From assembly GCA_021397835.1 (NCBI GenBank), contig JAJFZO010000799.1, positions 2,604,001-2,668,000 of the forward strand: a DNA stretch of 64,000 nt, read 5' to 3'. The position numbers and the translations under genes are program-made. The notes below the pieces were generated by a model that saw only the letters and a program-made list of their open reading frames with translations, had not been told where the DNA came from and did no database searches. This document shows, piece after piece, positions 24,401-35,968 of the stretch; the first letter of the stretch is position 1, and the number at the start of each line of letters is the position of its first letter. This DNA comes from Moringa oleifera. Its lineage: Eukaryota; Streptophyta; Magnoliopsida; Brassicales; Moringaceae.

Positions 24401-27400
24401 CAATAGAAACAAGCGATTGTTAGAAACTGACGACAAAATTACCACTGATTGATTCCCTACAATCTCTACTGGAATCTTTGGCCTATATTTTTCTGTCCAT
24501 GTCAGGGAAGAATGCTGGAGGGTTTGCTTTTTCTGCTTTGCAGGGGAGCGATGAGAAGCTGGACTTTTGCTGGATGCATTTGTTGCACCAGATATGCCTA
24601 CGTAATGATCATATCTATCAATAATTGCAAGAAACTCTTAGAGGAAAATGCAATTAGCAAACAAAAGAAGTGAGAACAAGATCAATAAGTTTAAATGGTA
24701 GCCTAAATAATCCGATTCCTAACAGTAGGGGCAAACAATTTTCATGCAGCCACAGAACAGCTTCCGAACCATGCCAGAAAAAGATTAGGAAGCAGCTAAA
24801 GAATCAAGTCCAAACACTTGGGGCAAAACAATGTCCAAGTAGCCATGGAACAGGTTCAGGAGTCTGCCACATCATACACGTAACACTAATAAAATAAATC
24901 AAATCCATCCCAGACAATTATATATTAATTAGGTTTAAACAAATAAAACAAGATTACACAGTTATTAGAGCCATACTCTTTGATTCTACTTTCTGAGGAG
25001 TTTTCTTTGGCAAAGATGCAGCAACTTCCTCTGCAGATCTCTTTGCTTTTTCTTGCACAGGTTCTTTTGCATGCTTTGATCCACGGATGATATCAAAGAG
25101 TCCATCCTCAGTTAGAAAAGCAGTGCTACACAGAAATTCGAAAAATAACTATATGAAAATCAAGAGGAAATAAGGAATTCAAATTTGATGATAAACTGCA
25201 TATGGATCAGAGATAACAAACCCAAGCTCTTTGGCTTTGCTTGATTTCCGTCCCCCAATATCTTCATCACATAAAAGATAATTCTGCACATACAATGTTA
25301 ATCACATGCCAATAATGCAACACCAAACCAAGAGAAAATATAGAAGTACGAAAATACCGTCTTCTTGCTCACAGAGCCAGTAACACGGCCCCCGTGACGC
25401 TTAATCAAATCTTCCGCTTCTTCTCTTTCTAAGCTGTAAGGCCAAAATTCAATCAAAGTCAACAAATTAGAAGAAATAATTTGGAAGAAACACTTAAGAG
25501 GCAACAAACAGCACCACAAAGTCATATAAGACGAAATTAAGTACCTGTCAAGTGTACCACTAATTACAAAAGTTAAACCAGCCAAGCAATCAGGAGCACC
25601 TTCAGGGACTTCCTGAAAAACAGAAAAGAGTCAGCATTAACACTGAGAGCAATTTAGTCATTCAGCTAATTAAGTCAAACCTTTTTCATTTCCTGACAAG
25701 AACTGATTAAATCAGCCTTTTACCTTTTCTCCTTTATGAGGAGGATCTTTCCTTTCTCCAAAATTCATAAACCCACCCCGTCCACCTCCTCTGCCTCTTC
25801 CACTAGCAGGTGCCCCTGATGCATCCCTACCACCGCGACCCCTTCCACCAGACTTAAGAGGAGAATCGACAGTTTTAACATCATCTTCATCACTTTCATC
25901 AACATCTACAGTTTTCTTGGAGACTCCTCTACCTGATCCACTCTTCATTTTCTTCCTTGGAGTAGTATTAGGGGGTAAGACAAAGTCTTCGTCGTCATCA
26001 CCATCATCACCTTTGTTAAGTTTTTTGGAAGGTAGGGATTTCAAGGATTCATCAGGACTGCCTTGAATTTTCCTCTTCACTTGGTTTTTCTCAACTCCCC
26101 CTTCATCTTTTGGTTTTTGTTTATCTGTAGCAAAATACTTGCTAGTTTTCCTTCTTCCAGAACTTTCTTGACCCCCATGGACCTGGGTTTCCTCCAAAAA
26201 ATAAAAATGAACAAGAATACATTAATATACTACAATAACACACACGCGCGCACACACCCCATGGACCTGGGCCTAGGTTTCCTCTAAATAACAAAAAAGA
26301 ACAGGAATACATTAACTTACTCCAGTAACACACACACAAAGTAAGGAATACGCTAATTCATCAGTGCATGCGACTAGACCAAACTACATGAACTGTCTCT
26401 TTGATAGTCACATTGAAAAACACTACTGGCATCATACCTATTTATAATAGTAATTTAGGGCCTATTTTCTTAGTTCTTAAAGAAATGCAAAGAAAACAGT
26501 TTGCTTCACGCTTGTCTAGTTTCCAGCGAAAGAAAGGTCAAAAAAATTCTTAAATTATTTCCTTCTCTTTTCCATTTTCATCAGAAAAATGAGCAATCCA
26601 AGTTTCATGAGTTCAATATATTATACTCAACAAATTACTGTTCTATCAAAATTTCAAAATTTATACCATACATCCAATTACAAGGTGACTAAGGAACAAA
26701 ATCACAAACCTCTATGACACATCCAGACAAACAGGACATATTGACTAGCATAGAACAAGGTTCTCACCGGATCAGACTTTACTGCAGGCTCTGAAATTTT
26801 TGCTGCAGTCTCCAACTTGTTTTTTACATTACCAGTAACATTTGAGGCATTGCCATTTCCCTTGTTATGGGCTTTCATAAACCACTTTCTAATATCTGAC
26901 TGTAATTTCAACACAGGCCAAGGTATTAGAATGAAAGAAAACCAATTTAACCATGATCATCCTAACACTTAGATGTTATAAAGAGAATAACATTTCATTT
27001 TCTCTCGAAAATGAAATTCAGTTCTTAAAGTATTCATTTCCTTCTCTGACTTTCCTTATAGTCATACCCAGAAAGCAAAGAGAGTTACAGACAACATGGG
27101 AAAAAATATATATATATATACTTCCAAGAGAAACTTGATGCATGGCTATTTTAGTGCAAAGGTTCATTGGTGAGAGTCAAGTCAGTCCAGCCTAATTATG
27201 TGTTATAGTCATACCCAGAAAGCAAAGAGAGTTAAAGACAACATGGAAAGATTAAAAAATAAAAATAAAAACTTCCAAGAGAAACTTGATGCATGGCTAT
27301 TTTAGTGCAAAGGTCCATTGGCGAGAGTCAAGTCAGTGTAGCCTAATTATGTGTGCAGTTGGTTTATCATTTTATGGTGTCCATCAGAATTATGGTTCAT

Positions 27401-27852
27401 AGATTTAATGCGTGCAACTGTTTGCCTGTTGCACGAGTCATCAGGCCCTTGTGCTGTATATGGCTGGTGAGAATTATGAGGTATGACAAGATTATATGTA
27501 CAACAGAATTGTTCCTCCTAGAATTCTTCCTTCCTCTCTCTTTCTCTATTCCTCTCTTCTCTGAGTGTTCCTCCATTATCATATTGATGAATCTGTGAAT
27601 GTGTTGACAAATTAACAAACATAGGAGTGGCTGGTGCATCTCCTAGGTGGGATGCAATGCTCAGCATGATATGGGGTAGGGTAAGTCTCCACATTTGATT
27701 ACAATGATTGCCTTTTTGAAAAATGTGGCAGTAAGCCAGAATCTCTGTCTTGCCACAGTACAATTGACGCCAAGAGGGTTCAGTGATATCACCATCCGTT
27801 CAGTAACCAAGCCAGAAACCAGACAGAATGACTAAAAAAAATAACTTACCAT
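15496..27852 (-). CDS. RFC1: Replication factor C subunit 1 (clamp-loader large subunit)
   Basis: RFC1 is the large AAA+ subunit that loads the PCNA sliding clamp on DNA in the nucleus. Twenty-two coding exons join with GT-AG introns into 965 codons (the Arabidopsis protein is about 956). Exons: 27852-27850, 26899-26768, 26182-25724, 25612-25545, 25433-25358, 25283-25222, 25125-24977, 24597-24443, 24340-24152, 24024-23903, 23817-23610, 22526-22473, 21915-21746, 21210-21120, 20364-20183, 19885-19846, 18844-18720, 17636-17564, 16966-16874, 16794-16548, 15815-15759, 15638-15496. Domains: an N-terminal S-D-I-R-K-W-F motif, probably the PCNA-binding (PIP-like) box; an RG-rich linker (~165-185); BRCT (~205-285, G-R-V-T-G-S-V-S-K-K); Walker A G-T-P-G-I-G-K-T (408-415); Walker B L-I-M-D-E-V-D (480-486); the RFC1 C-terminal domain; and a basic tail ending A-K-R-K-R. 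ATG at 27,852 is the last codon of exon 1. Introns carry four tandem duplications, but every exon frame is intact. Confidence 0.95.
18027..18753. repeat. ~364-bp tandem duplication in RFC1
   Basis: Unit A (18,027-18,390) and unit B (18,391-18,753) are near-identical head-to-tail copies differing by scattered substitutions and an indel. Unit B contains the last 34 bases of RFC1 exon 17 with its splice donor (18,720/18,719). Unit A therefore carries an extra copy of that exon end (18,357-18,390) plus its donor, inside the following intron. Confidence 0.93.
19114..19205. repeat. 46-bp perfect tandem duplication
   Basis: The unit beginning CATTTCATACAACGATACC and ending CAGCAACTTGT occurs twice without mismatch (19,114-19,159 and 19,160-19,205), in the RFC1 intron between exons 16 and 17. 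Perfect identity implies a recent event or an allele-specific length variant. Confidence 0.97.
26173..26340. repeat. 84-bp tandem duplication spanning RFC1 exon 3 acceptor
   Basis: CCCCATGGACCTGGG followed by CTAGGTTTCCT-like sequence occurs at 26,173 and again at 26,257. Each is followed by an AT-rich stretch with CAATAACACACAC words. The left unit contains the true 3' splice site of RFC1 exon 3. The right unit contains a diverged duplicate of the same acceptor, so two candidate acceptors lie 84 bases apart. Confidence 0.85.
27056..27350. repeat. 147-bp tandem duplication in RFC1 first intron
   Basis: Two head-to-tail copies start at TTATAGTCATACCCAGAAAG (27,056 and 27,203) and end in GCCTAATTATGTGT. 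They differ mainly in a TA-rich versus AAAATAAAAATAA spacer. The copies lie in the intron directly after the ATG-bearing exon. No coding potential was seen. Confidence 0.92.
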
Positions 27853-28057
27853 GGCTGAGATTCAAGATACAGGAACCCAATCTCTCTATTCGCCTTGTGA
27901 AAACACTCTGCACGAAAATAACAAGAGTAAGTCACATAGAATGTTTAAAATTGTCACCCTAATTCATTCACCACGAGCACGCAAAGCCAGCCAAAGTAAT
28001 AAAACAAGAAATTTACGCTTAGAAAAACATGGAAATTAGAGAAAGCAGGGTTCCAGT

Positions 28058-28066
28058 TTAGGGTTT
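28058..28066 (-). promoter_or_regulatory. Telo-box (AAACCCTAA) upstream of RFC1
   Basis: The minus strand reads AAACCCTAA about 206 bases upstream of the RFC1 start codon. Telo-boxes are known promoter or leader elements of plant genes active in cycling cells, including replication and translation genes. Position and gene function fit, but no binding data can be seen here. I did not find a clear E2F site between the start codon and 28,400. Confidence 0.5.
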
Positions 28067-28299
28067 TTCAACATGAATATTTAGAGTATTACGGGAATTA
28101 ATGAGAAAATGTTACCAAAAAGACAGAACCTTTCCTCTATACAAGAGAATCTGAAACCATGGGAACGCGAACTCAAAGAGAAAACCAGTTGTGTGATTGA
28201 AAAGCTTGGAGACCTCTGGCAAAAATGGTTCCTGCGCTCTCTGTGGAAAGACGGAGTAAACCAGAGAGAGAGGGGAGAGGTGCAGCTCTTATTTTTTTA

Positions 28300-28702
28300 A
28301 AAAAAAATATGGTTTTAAACAGATCTTTTTTTTTTTTTTGTTAAATCATGTTTGCCATTTAATAAAATATTTAAATTATTAATTTGAATTAATTATTAAT
28401 TTTATTCTAATTAAACCCACCCACAATGATCCTCAATGCATTTAGGGATTTCTTAAGAACAATATCGGATTTTCATATAATTTAAGAGCATTTAGGTTAT
28501 CCTCAGATTATTACTTCTCACTTACCTCATATTGATTTTTTTAATTACAACAATAAAGTCATATCCTATATTAATTATTCTTTTAATTATAATAATAAAT
28601 CAACATTTATATTAATTATTTTTTAATTATTATATAAAATTAAATTTCATATAGGTTTCCATGACTCCTTCTGCAGGTCATCAATTAAGAAACAAAGATC
28701 AC
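28300..28702. other. AT-rich spacer between RFC1 and the transporter pseudogene
   Basis: This contains T- and A-rich runs and repeated TTAATTATT words. It presumably holds the distal RFC1 promoter. No gene is visible. Confidence 0.5.
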
Positions 28703-31692
28703 CTAACAAAAACAGATAGAGACTGATCTTGCATTTCTGTAATACTCTTGGTAGATGAAGCCAATTCCTGGTACTCCGGAAACTCCAAGCCCTGGGCTAA
28801 GATCTGCAAGCCATTCTGATGACACCTTGTTTTGTATATCAAATTGATACTTCTTCATGGTTCCATAAAGCCATGCCAGCATGATCGTCAAGCAGAATGC
28901 CCCGAGAACAACTAGATACCAAGCTCCCTTGTGAAAATTAAACATATAAGCTGAGAGATACATGGCCTCAATGAGACCAAAGAATATCAAGAAGCATGCA
29001 GATAGAAGCAAACTCCTCCCCCAGTACAAGGCAATTACAAGTGACTTCAGATAAGTTGTTACTAGCATCCCACATACTATTGCCAAACCTGTATGTATCA
29101 AAAGAAAATTATGAGATAGAAACAAGAAAATGCAACGTCAATGATCACAACAGTTCTTATGAACACAAAATCTCCTTCTCATGAATAAAAGAGAAACCTT
29201 TTGCACTTTGATTGATACTATTCAAATTATATGCAGTTGATTGTCAAACTATATTAAAATGTATAAATTAGAAATGTTGGTACCATGCAGCGACATATAC
29301 TCTCCTTGACAGTCCATGCATTTTCTCGTTCTAAATTTCTAATATAGTCTATTAATTGTCTTCAGTCCTCCTGGCTACTTCATAAGGTGTAAATTACACA
29401 TCAAAGAGGATGATGTTAAGAAAAATACCTGCCGCATTACCAAGTCGTGCAGCATTATGGAAACCTATTGTGACACTGAGACAAAGAACCATCAATAACC
29501 AGTTGACATTTGGAATGTAAACCTGCCCATGTTTCTTATCAGATGTGTGTATTACTTTAACTCTTGGAAAACAACCAAGCGCCAAGCACTGGCTTATGAT
29601 GGAAAAACAAGCAGTTATTGTTGCTTGGCTTCCCATTGCGGATGCAAGCAAAGCTAACACTATGAAGACATGCCGAATATGTCCTGTAAGTGTCAGGCAC
29701 TCCTGAGATAGTAATATAAACTCTCATGTGAAGCTGTCGCCAGAATAAAGAATAGAGAGCAAATGAGTTAGCAGGTACAGATTTTCTGAGATGATTAAAA
29801 TATTTAGGAACAGGATCACTTAAGAGAGTTTTAGAGCAGCATCGCTTAAAACAAGGACTGGATAAACAAAGCTGACAAATGTAATCTGCAATAGCCACCA
29901 CAAAAGAGTCCTTGATAACTATTAAACCACATTTTTCGCAAGAAAGATAGAATGTCCGCCATATTCAATACCTTGATTGATTTCATTGAGAAATGACCTA
30001 GATCAGCAAAGATTGCCTCTGATCCTGCCAAAAGTACAGTATCGTATTAAAAGTCACTACAGCTTTTAATAGCATTAACCAATTTATAGTTCTTTTGGGT
30101 TCTTAAGGACACAAATACATAATCAAAGTTAATTACACAAGAATTAAATAGTCTACACCACTTACCTGCTACACAAAGAATGATGCTTCCCAATGACCTC
30201 CAACTATGTTTGTCAATATTTTTGAAAAATCTGTACAAGTATATTGGGGAAATTGCAGATATAATTTCGGGTCGCAATTGAAGATATTATATATACCAAC
30301 CCCACCAATAAATAAGAGCCAAATAATGACTATTGGAGCAAACATAAATCCAATTTTGTGACTCCCATAGTGCTGCAGCAAGAACAGGCAGAACAGAATG
30401 GCACATGCAGAGGGAACTGGCACATCTGAAACAAATCATATGCCAAAAAATTTTACCAGTCAATAAGATATCAAATATCCATTTTCGAAACCCCCAAAAA
30501 AAAAAAAGTTAACGTAGTAGTGGAATTCACATATCATCATGAATATGAAGTTGCCGGAACCTATTCCAAACTTTGGGGCAGAAAGTAACTGCCATCTCTA
30601 TCAATTAAATAGCAGGAAGAAAAAGTTAATGGGAAATTAATACAAGACTGTTCTCCCTCAAAGAAAACCAAAAGCTCTTAGAAGTGAAACAATAAAGATA
30701 AAGAAGAAGCATAGATCATTCTGAAAGCCATTGAAGAAAGGAACTTGAAAGTCTTCACACAGCGCTTGTGATCTACAGCATTAAAAATTTTAGTGCCAAA
30801 GAGAAGATGGAAAAACTACTAATCACATAAAGGTCACCAATGTGAGGATTATTAAAAACTTGGCTGCAAAGTCTCAAATTGTGACCTTCACACAATAAAT
30901 GGCATCACTTTATGCAAAATGGAGTTTCTCCTTCTTCCTCTTCATCCCAAATCCCAAATTCTTAGCACATTTTTGACATACACCTTGTTACATAAGAACA
31001 ATATTCACAACTGGTAAGCACATTCACCCTATTATTTAGGTACAATGAAATAAACCTAAAATATTCTGCAAATAGAAACCCCCTAGACCTTAAATGCATT
31101 CCTAGCAGTAGGCAATGCTGTCATGACAAACCAATATAAAATCAAGGAAAGAAATTGAGACTTTCATAATGTTGTTAAAGGATACAATTGAATCAACCAG
31201 GGGAAAGGTTGCAACCATAAAGGCCTTACACACATATGTAACTGTCCAGACTTCCATTCTTCCTATCTGGATATTAGCTTGTAACAGAGTGCAACAAAGA
31301 GTAAACTCTTATCAATCCTACATCCATATATTCATTCATACTTCTTTTCAATCACCGTCAGACCTTTTAAGAAGCCTTCAAGATTAAATCCAAAATTCTA
31401 GTTATCAACTTGTAATGTAGAATGCAAGCAACTGAATTCTCGATGAGACATAGCTCCGCTATTCATCCTAACCCAAACTACAGCTTCTGCCCAGCTACCC
31501 AAGTAGACAAGTAATGTAAGGAAAAGTTATCATGATGAAGCTAAAAGTGGCTTACAAAGATAACTCAATCGTAAAGTAGTTAAACATCCTAACTAACTTC
31601 AGTGTATTGATCTTTTAACTTAATCTAACCAGATCATGGCAATGAATGATGTCGAAGAGGATAAAATCATCTGATTCAAGCACGAGTGCAAT

Positions 31693-31914
31693 CTAGTTTC
31701 TACTGTTTCTTGAATCATTCAAAAGAGAAAAGCTATACTGCAGAATCTGACTGCATAATTGGTCTGATTTGAAGATGCTTTCTTCCCTGTGCATCACCCT
31801 GATAATCAGTCCACCATGCCAACCCAATGCTACCAGCATAAACAAATGAAGGCGTTCAAAATAACGGTGCCATTGACTGCATCCGTAAAGAAAGAGTACA
31901 GAATGTGTGGCCAA
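31693..31914 (-). other. Weak coding-like open frame in pseudogene intron
   Basis: A 73-codon minus-strand frame within the 4.6 kb intron reads through S-Q-W-H-R-Y-F-E-R-L-H-L-F and ends after a Ser/Asn-rich tail. It looks less random than its surroundings but I recognise no family. It may belong with the fragment at 33,704-33,949 as remains of one inserted gene, or be chance. Confidence 0.2.
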
Positions 31915-33703
31915 CCTTATTATCTAGCTAAAATCGGACATGCTCAAAGATGCTGACATCAAGAAAAATGTAACAAGAAGCACTAGAGGATGATGTTTTC
32001 CCCCGGTTGTGTATACATAACCCATAAACAACTAAAAGAGGAGCAAGAGTCAACAAAACTGCAGTCTGTATGATATATGGAAGTACAAGTAACCGCAAAT
32101 CTCACCTGGAACAAAAGATTTCTTAATAATTTATGAGCAGCAAAAACATCGAGTAAGAATTATTAGCATATAACAATATTAGGTCAACTCTTCTAAGGTC
32201 ACTCCCTCAGACAAAATGTCATGGTTGTCTTGTCTTGTATGGAGTCAAAACAATAAAAATCTTCCTGTAAAATTCAGTTAATGCAGTTGTGCATCACAAT
32301 GGTAGATTTCAAGTCAACTTTCTTTTTGTGTGAGGATGCTTCCTTTGGGGCCTTTTAGTTCTGGATGACAAGAGACAATTGGAATTCAAACATTGATAAT
32401 TATGTTGAAATTATTGTCTACAGTAAAAACTGGTGCTTGAAAGTAAAATAATTTCCAACTTTATATAGAATTCCTTGCATTATTGTACAATTGATAATCC
32501 ATCCTTCTTATGTTATGAAGCATTGCAAAAATTCTTAAAGTACTCTCCTGCAATATTTTTTGCTAAAAAGTTTTAAGTCTTCTTAGTTTTATTTTCTAAT
32601 AACTTGAACACTCTACAATTACATGTTTTGGTGTATTCTATAATTTTTCTATTATGTGAGAAACAAAATGGAATGCACAACTATCAAAAGCTAGTAGAAA
32701 CATAAGTTCTTCATGAAATATTAAAACCCTCAACACAAATATGAACAGAGGAAGAAAACTAGCCTTTATAAATATATCCAGTAATATGGAAGCCTTAAAA
32801 TGCCACAGCAGGATAAAACTGAACCAATAGTGCACGTCTCTATCCTTTTTAATGAATTTTGTCTATCCAAAAATAACAAAGACTCAATGTAGCAGAAATT
32901 TCATTTAAAGGCACACTTTTCACAAAGGAAATTATTTTCACAATGAAGCCACAAGTGTCAACTAAAACACCTGAAACAGGCCCTGGTTATGGCAATGTGA
33001 AAAAGACACACACACACACGTATTTACGTCGAATAATTACTTTCATCAATGTTGAGGAGCTTATTGAAAGACAACCTCCTGAACTATATATTAAAATTGC
33101 AAAGTTATGTCTTAAAGGTGACACTTCATTATGTGATTAACCGCTGGAGAATAAAGTCCCAAGAATAAAATCCTATAAGCATTAAGTGGCAAGAATGAAT
33201 AAAGAGATATCCCAAGCCGTCATGTCCATAAGTCTTATAGAACACACGCTTCTAGGTAGTGCAAAACAATCTGTTGAAATTGGGAAGCATGTGTATTTTC
33301 TTTTGAAATCTAGAAACAGGCAGCTCAACAAATGGGACAGAGAGGAAAAGGTTGTCAAAGCCACAATAAAATACAAAAATGTGTCCTAGCATTTTAACCC
33401 TTCTGCTTTGCACATAGATAGTACAACAAAAAACAGGATATTTGTGGGGAATAACCACTGATCCTGGGAAAGTTAAAAAACTTGTTGGTTTGTAGGGGCA
33501 GCCAAGCAGGTTATTGGCATACTGAAGAGAGATGAACTAAAGGTTGAGGCACCATCCAAATAGATCAATTATACACTAGTTAGACGGAATGAGTACAAAA
33601 GTTGGCAAAATAATTGCAACTTATGTCCCCTTAGCACCACAATCATTGATGCAACCAATTTACTTACGGTACTAACATAGAAATTTAAAAATATTTCGTG
33701 GCC

Positions 33704-33949
33704 TCAAGGAGACACTTGAGCAGCCAATCTTTGACATCTATCATTCAGCTCAAGCAGAAGAAAACCAGTGAAGAAAATTGAGGACACACAGAAAGCATGT
33801 GGATACGGAAGCACCAAGATCTTCTTTACGTAACCTATGACCATGGATGGTGTCAACAATTCAATGTCATGCCAGTTACTTCTGGGCGCTGCAGAATTCA
33901 TCAGAGATATGATATCAAAGAGAACAGTACCATAAAGAAGGCTTCCCAA
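33704..33949 (-). other. Unidentified coding-like fragment in pseudogene intron
   Basis: This minus-strand frame of 81 codons has protein-like composition: L-M-N-S-A-A-P-R-S-N-W-H-D-I, then V-L-P-Y-P-H-A-F-C, then a hydrophobic I-F-F-T-G-F-L-L-L-E-L stretch. A plausible splice acceptor (TGACAG) lies just upstream on that strand. It does not match any part of the HAK/KUP/KT family, so it is probably a captured fragment of another, membrane-associated protein gene. I cannot name it. Confidence 0.35.
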
Positions 33950-34253
33950 GCTGTCATTAAATGTCTAATATTGTCTTTCTATAAACTATCACTGCTTTCT
34001 TACTGGCCTTCAATCATCTTCTTCTATAACTAAGAAATTCCAGCAGGATATAAGAGTATTGTTGATTGCAGATCTGCAGCCTTAAATTAATCATCACCAG
34101 TCTTCTGACTATTGTTTATTCTGTATCATCAGAATCAAACCTACCACTGCAACATAGTACATTTTTTCTCTTTGTTAACAGACTTCACTATAAAGTTAGA
34201 ATTATACAGTCAAGAACCATTGTATTTTAAACAGTACCAAAGGGAAAACCATC

Positions 34254-34906
34254 ATAGTTAAGGCACATCTTCTGTGCTTATTGAAAATATTATTTTGGTT
34301 GATTGCAACAAAAATGGCCCTTTGTTTAATCATCAAAATAATAGGTTACTTAAGCACAGAAGATAAATAAACAATGAAAAAATAAAGAACAAATAAATCA
34401 GTTAGATCTCACAATTCTGAAGAATCAAACCCTTGATTATCCTTTGACTGGAAAAGATGTTTAGCAATCCATGAAAAGAAAAAGATGAAGAAAGTAAATA
34501 ATAAACTCTGGATGTTCCTTTGGAGGAACTACCTCCCCTTTATATAATAATCCTTAAACATAATAACCTATTTTAACTAGGACTCTTAAAGATAAAGATA
34601 AAGATAAAATTCTACAATTGCTTTTTAAATAAAAGATAAAGTCTTGGTTCAGTGAAATTTCAATGTTATTGGGAGTCTCAGCGCCTTATCCAAAGACATC
34701 TTCTAGTTCATCCACATCTCTTAGGAATCCAACTTTATATCTTCAAATAATGAATTTGAGTCCATCTTAGTTGATTTCCTCAATCCACCCTATTAAATAT
34801 AAAACATAGTCAAAATCCAAGATTTAATCATTTATAACCAATAAAATATGAAAAAATATAATAATATATATGATTATTATGCATTCTATCAATAGTTAAG
34901 GCACAT
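34254..34906. repeat. ~640-bp insertion-like block with 15-bp direct repeats
   Basis: ATAGTTAAGGCACAT occurs at 34,254-34,268 and again at 34,892-34,906. The interval between is AT-rich and, on the minus strand, has an LTR- or retroposon-like character (a TATATAAAGGGGAGG promoter-like block near 34,545). A 15-base flanking duplication suits a LINE/SINE-type or Helitron-unlike retroposition better than a 5-base LTR duplication. The element class is unresolved. Confidence 0.55.
34268..34363. repeat. 96-nt imperfect hairpin
   Basis: The 13-base arms TCTTCTGTGCTTA (34,268-34,280) and TAAGCACAGAAGA (34,351-34,363) pair perfectly. Further inside, TATTATTTTG pairs with CAAAATAATA, followed by TGATT/AATCA. 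This gives a long imperfect stem with a loop near AAAAATGGCCC. It could be a MITE end, a foldback remnant or a small-RNA precursor. Confidence 0.7.
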
Positions 34907-35968
34907 TTTCATCGCATGACTGATTCTTCTTCTAAATTAAAAGGTCAAGAAAAGAACTATAAGTACCAAAACAAGAAGATGTTATAATACGCAAAAAGAA
35001 AGCGATATTATTTCATGGTAGAATACTTACACTTTTCTAGATAATCAGATATCTCTTGCCGTGTTTCTGACGAAGATGAAACTGTACGTAGCACAACATA
35101 AAACCTTTACTATAAGCTGATAATTCATAATACAGAAAAATACTTTGTCCTATGTTGCAAATTTAATCTTAATGCTACCTCTTACATGTATCTATCATAT
35201 CTGACAGAGATTTTTGAAGACCTGAAGAGGCTGATAAAACTGGTTCAGGAAATCAGAAGAAAATAAATCATTCAAGTTGAATGACATTGAGCAACGCAAA
35301 GATGGTAAATTGAAATATATCATTAAACTTGGCAGCACTAATATTTAATGAAACTTTTTAGGAAACCTGTTGTACTAACAAACCAGAGATAGCAGGGGTA
35401 AGCACTGCATCGCCAATCCTCATGCATGAACCAGATAGAGCCAGTAACAACATCAAGTAGTGACTAGTTTTATGTTTTTCAATGGCTCTTCTAGTCCTTG
35501 ATTCCACCCTCATTTTGGAAGAACTTTCCATGTCACAATGCATAACATCGTTAGAACTTCTATTATTTGGTAGAGGCCCACCTTGGCATGCCTACACAGT
35601 AATGAGTACAAAGCAAAAGTACCACCTGCAACAAATTTTTGAAGTAAATAATGCCTCATTTTATGATCCTGCTACAATTATGTTCGAGTTAAGCAAAGAA
35701 GAATGGCCATTACCCTCTCCACCATCATCAGCCCTCAGTACTATGAAGGCATACTTTAGTAAGGAAACAATTGTAAGGGTCCAGAAGATAAAGGAGAAAA
35801 GTTCATATACCTGCTCATCAGATTTGATATCCTCTGTGCAAATTGACCAGAAAACATACAAGGGAGCAGTACCCAATCGACCATAGATTACTCCAAGACT
35901 TTGGAATGAGGAAAGAAGCAAATCATTCTTTTAATTATAGCATAAAATCAAAAATTCATCTTTTTTCT

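Larger units (their letters stand above)
28703..35935 (-). pseudogene. HAK/KUP/KT potassium transporter pseudogene
   Basis: Exon fragments of a plasma-membrane K+ transporter are in order with many splice sites kept. The 35,921-35,714 exon has S-L-G-V-I-Y-G-R-L-G-T-A-P-L-Y, where the family has G-D-(L/I)-G-T-S-P-L-Y. Then come 35,625-35,384 (G-T-F-A-L-Y-S-L-L-C-R and G-D-A-V-L-T-P-A-I-S), 35,239-35,186, 35,081-35,031, 30,425-30,166 (I-G-F-M-F-A-P-I-V), 30,024-29,972 (S-E-A-I-F-A-D-L-G-H-F-S), 29,885-29,429 (G-S-Q-A-T-I-T-A-C-F-S-I) and 29,088-28,703 (P-G-I-G-F-I-Y). Lesions: a missing base near 35,572 (K-V-G-L then P-N-N-R changes frame), another near 30,269, a frame change with a stop near 29,820, and a C-terminal end about 200-plus residues short. 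There is no start codon in frame; an in-frame stop sits just upstream of the first exon. A 4.6 kb intron holds foreign-looking sequence. Expression of a partial transcript cannot be excluded. Confidence 0.9.

Noticed and set aside
35482..35886. 134-codon plus-strand frame
   Set aside because: It is the antisense shadow of the transporter exons on the minus strand.
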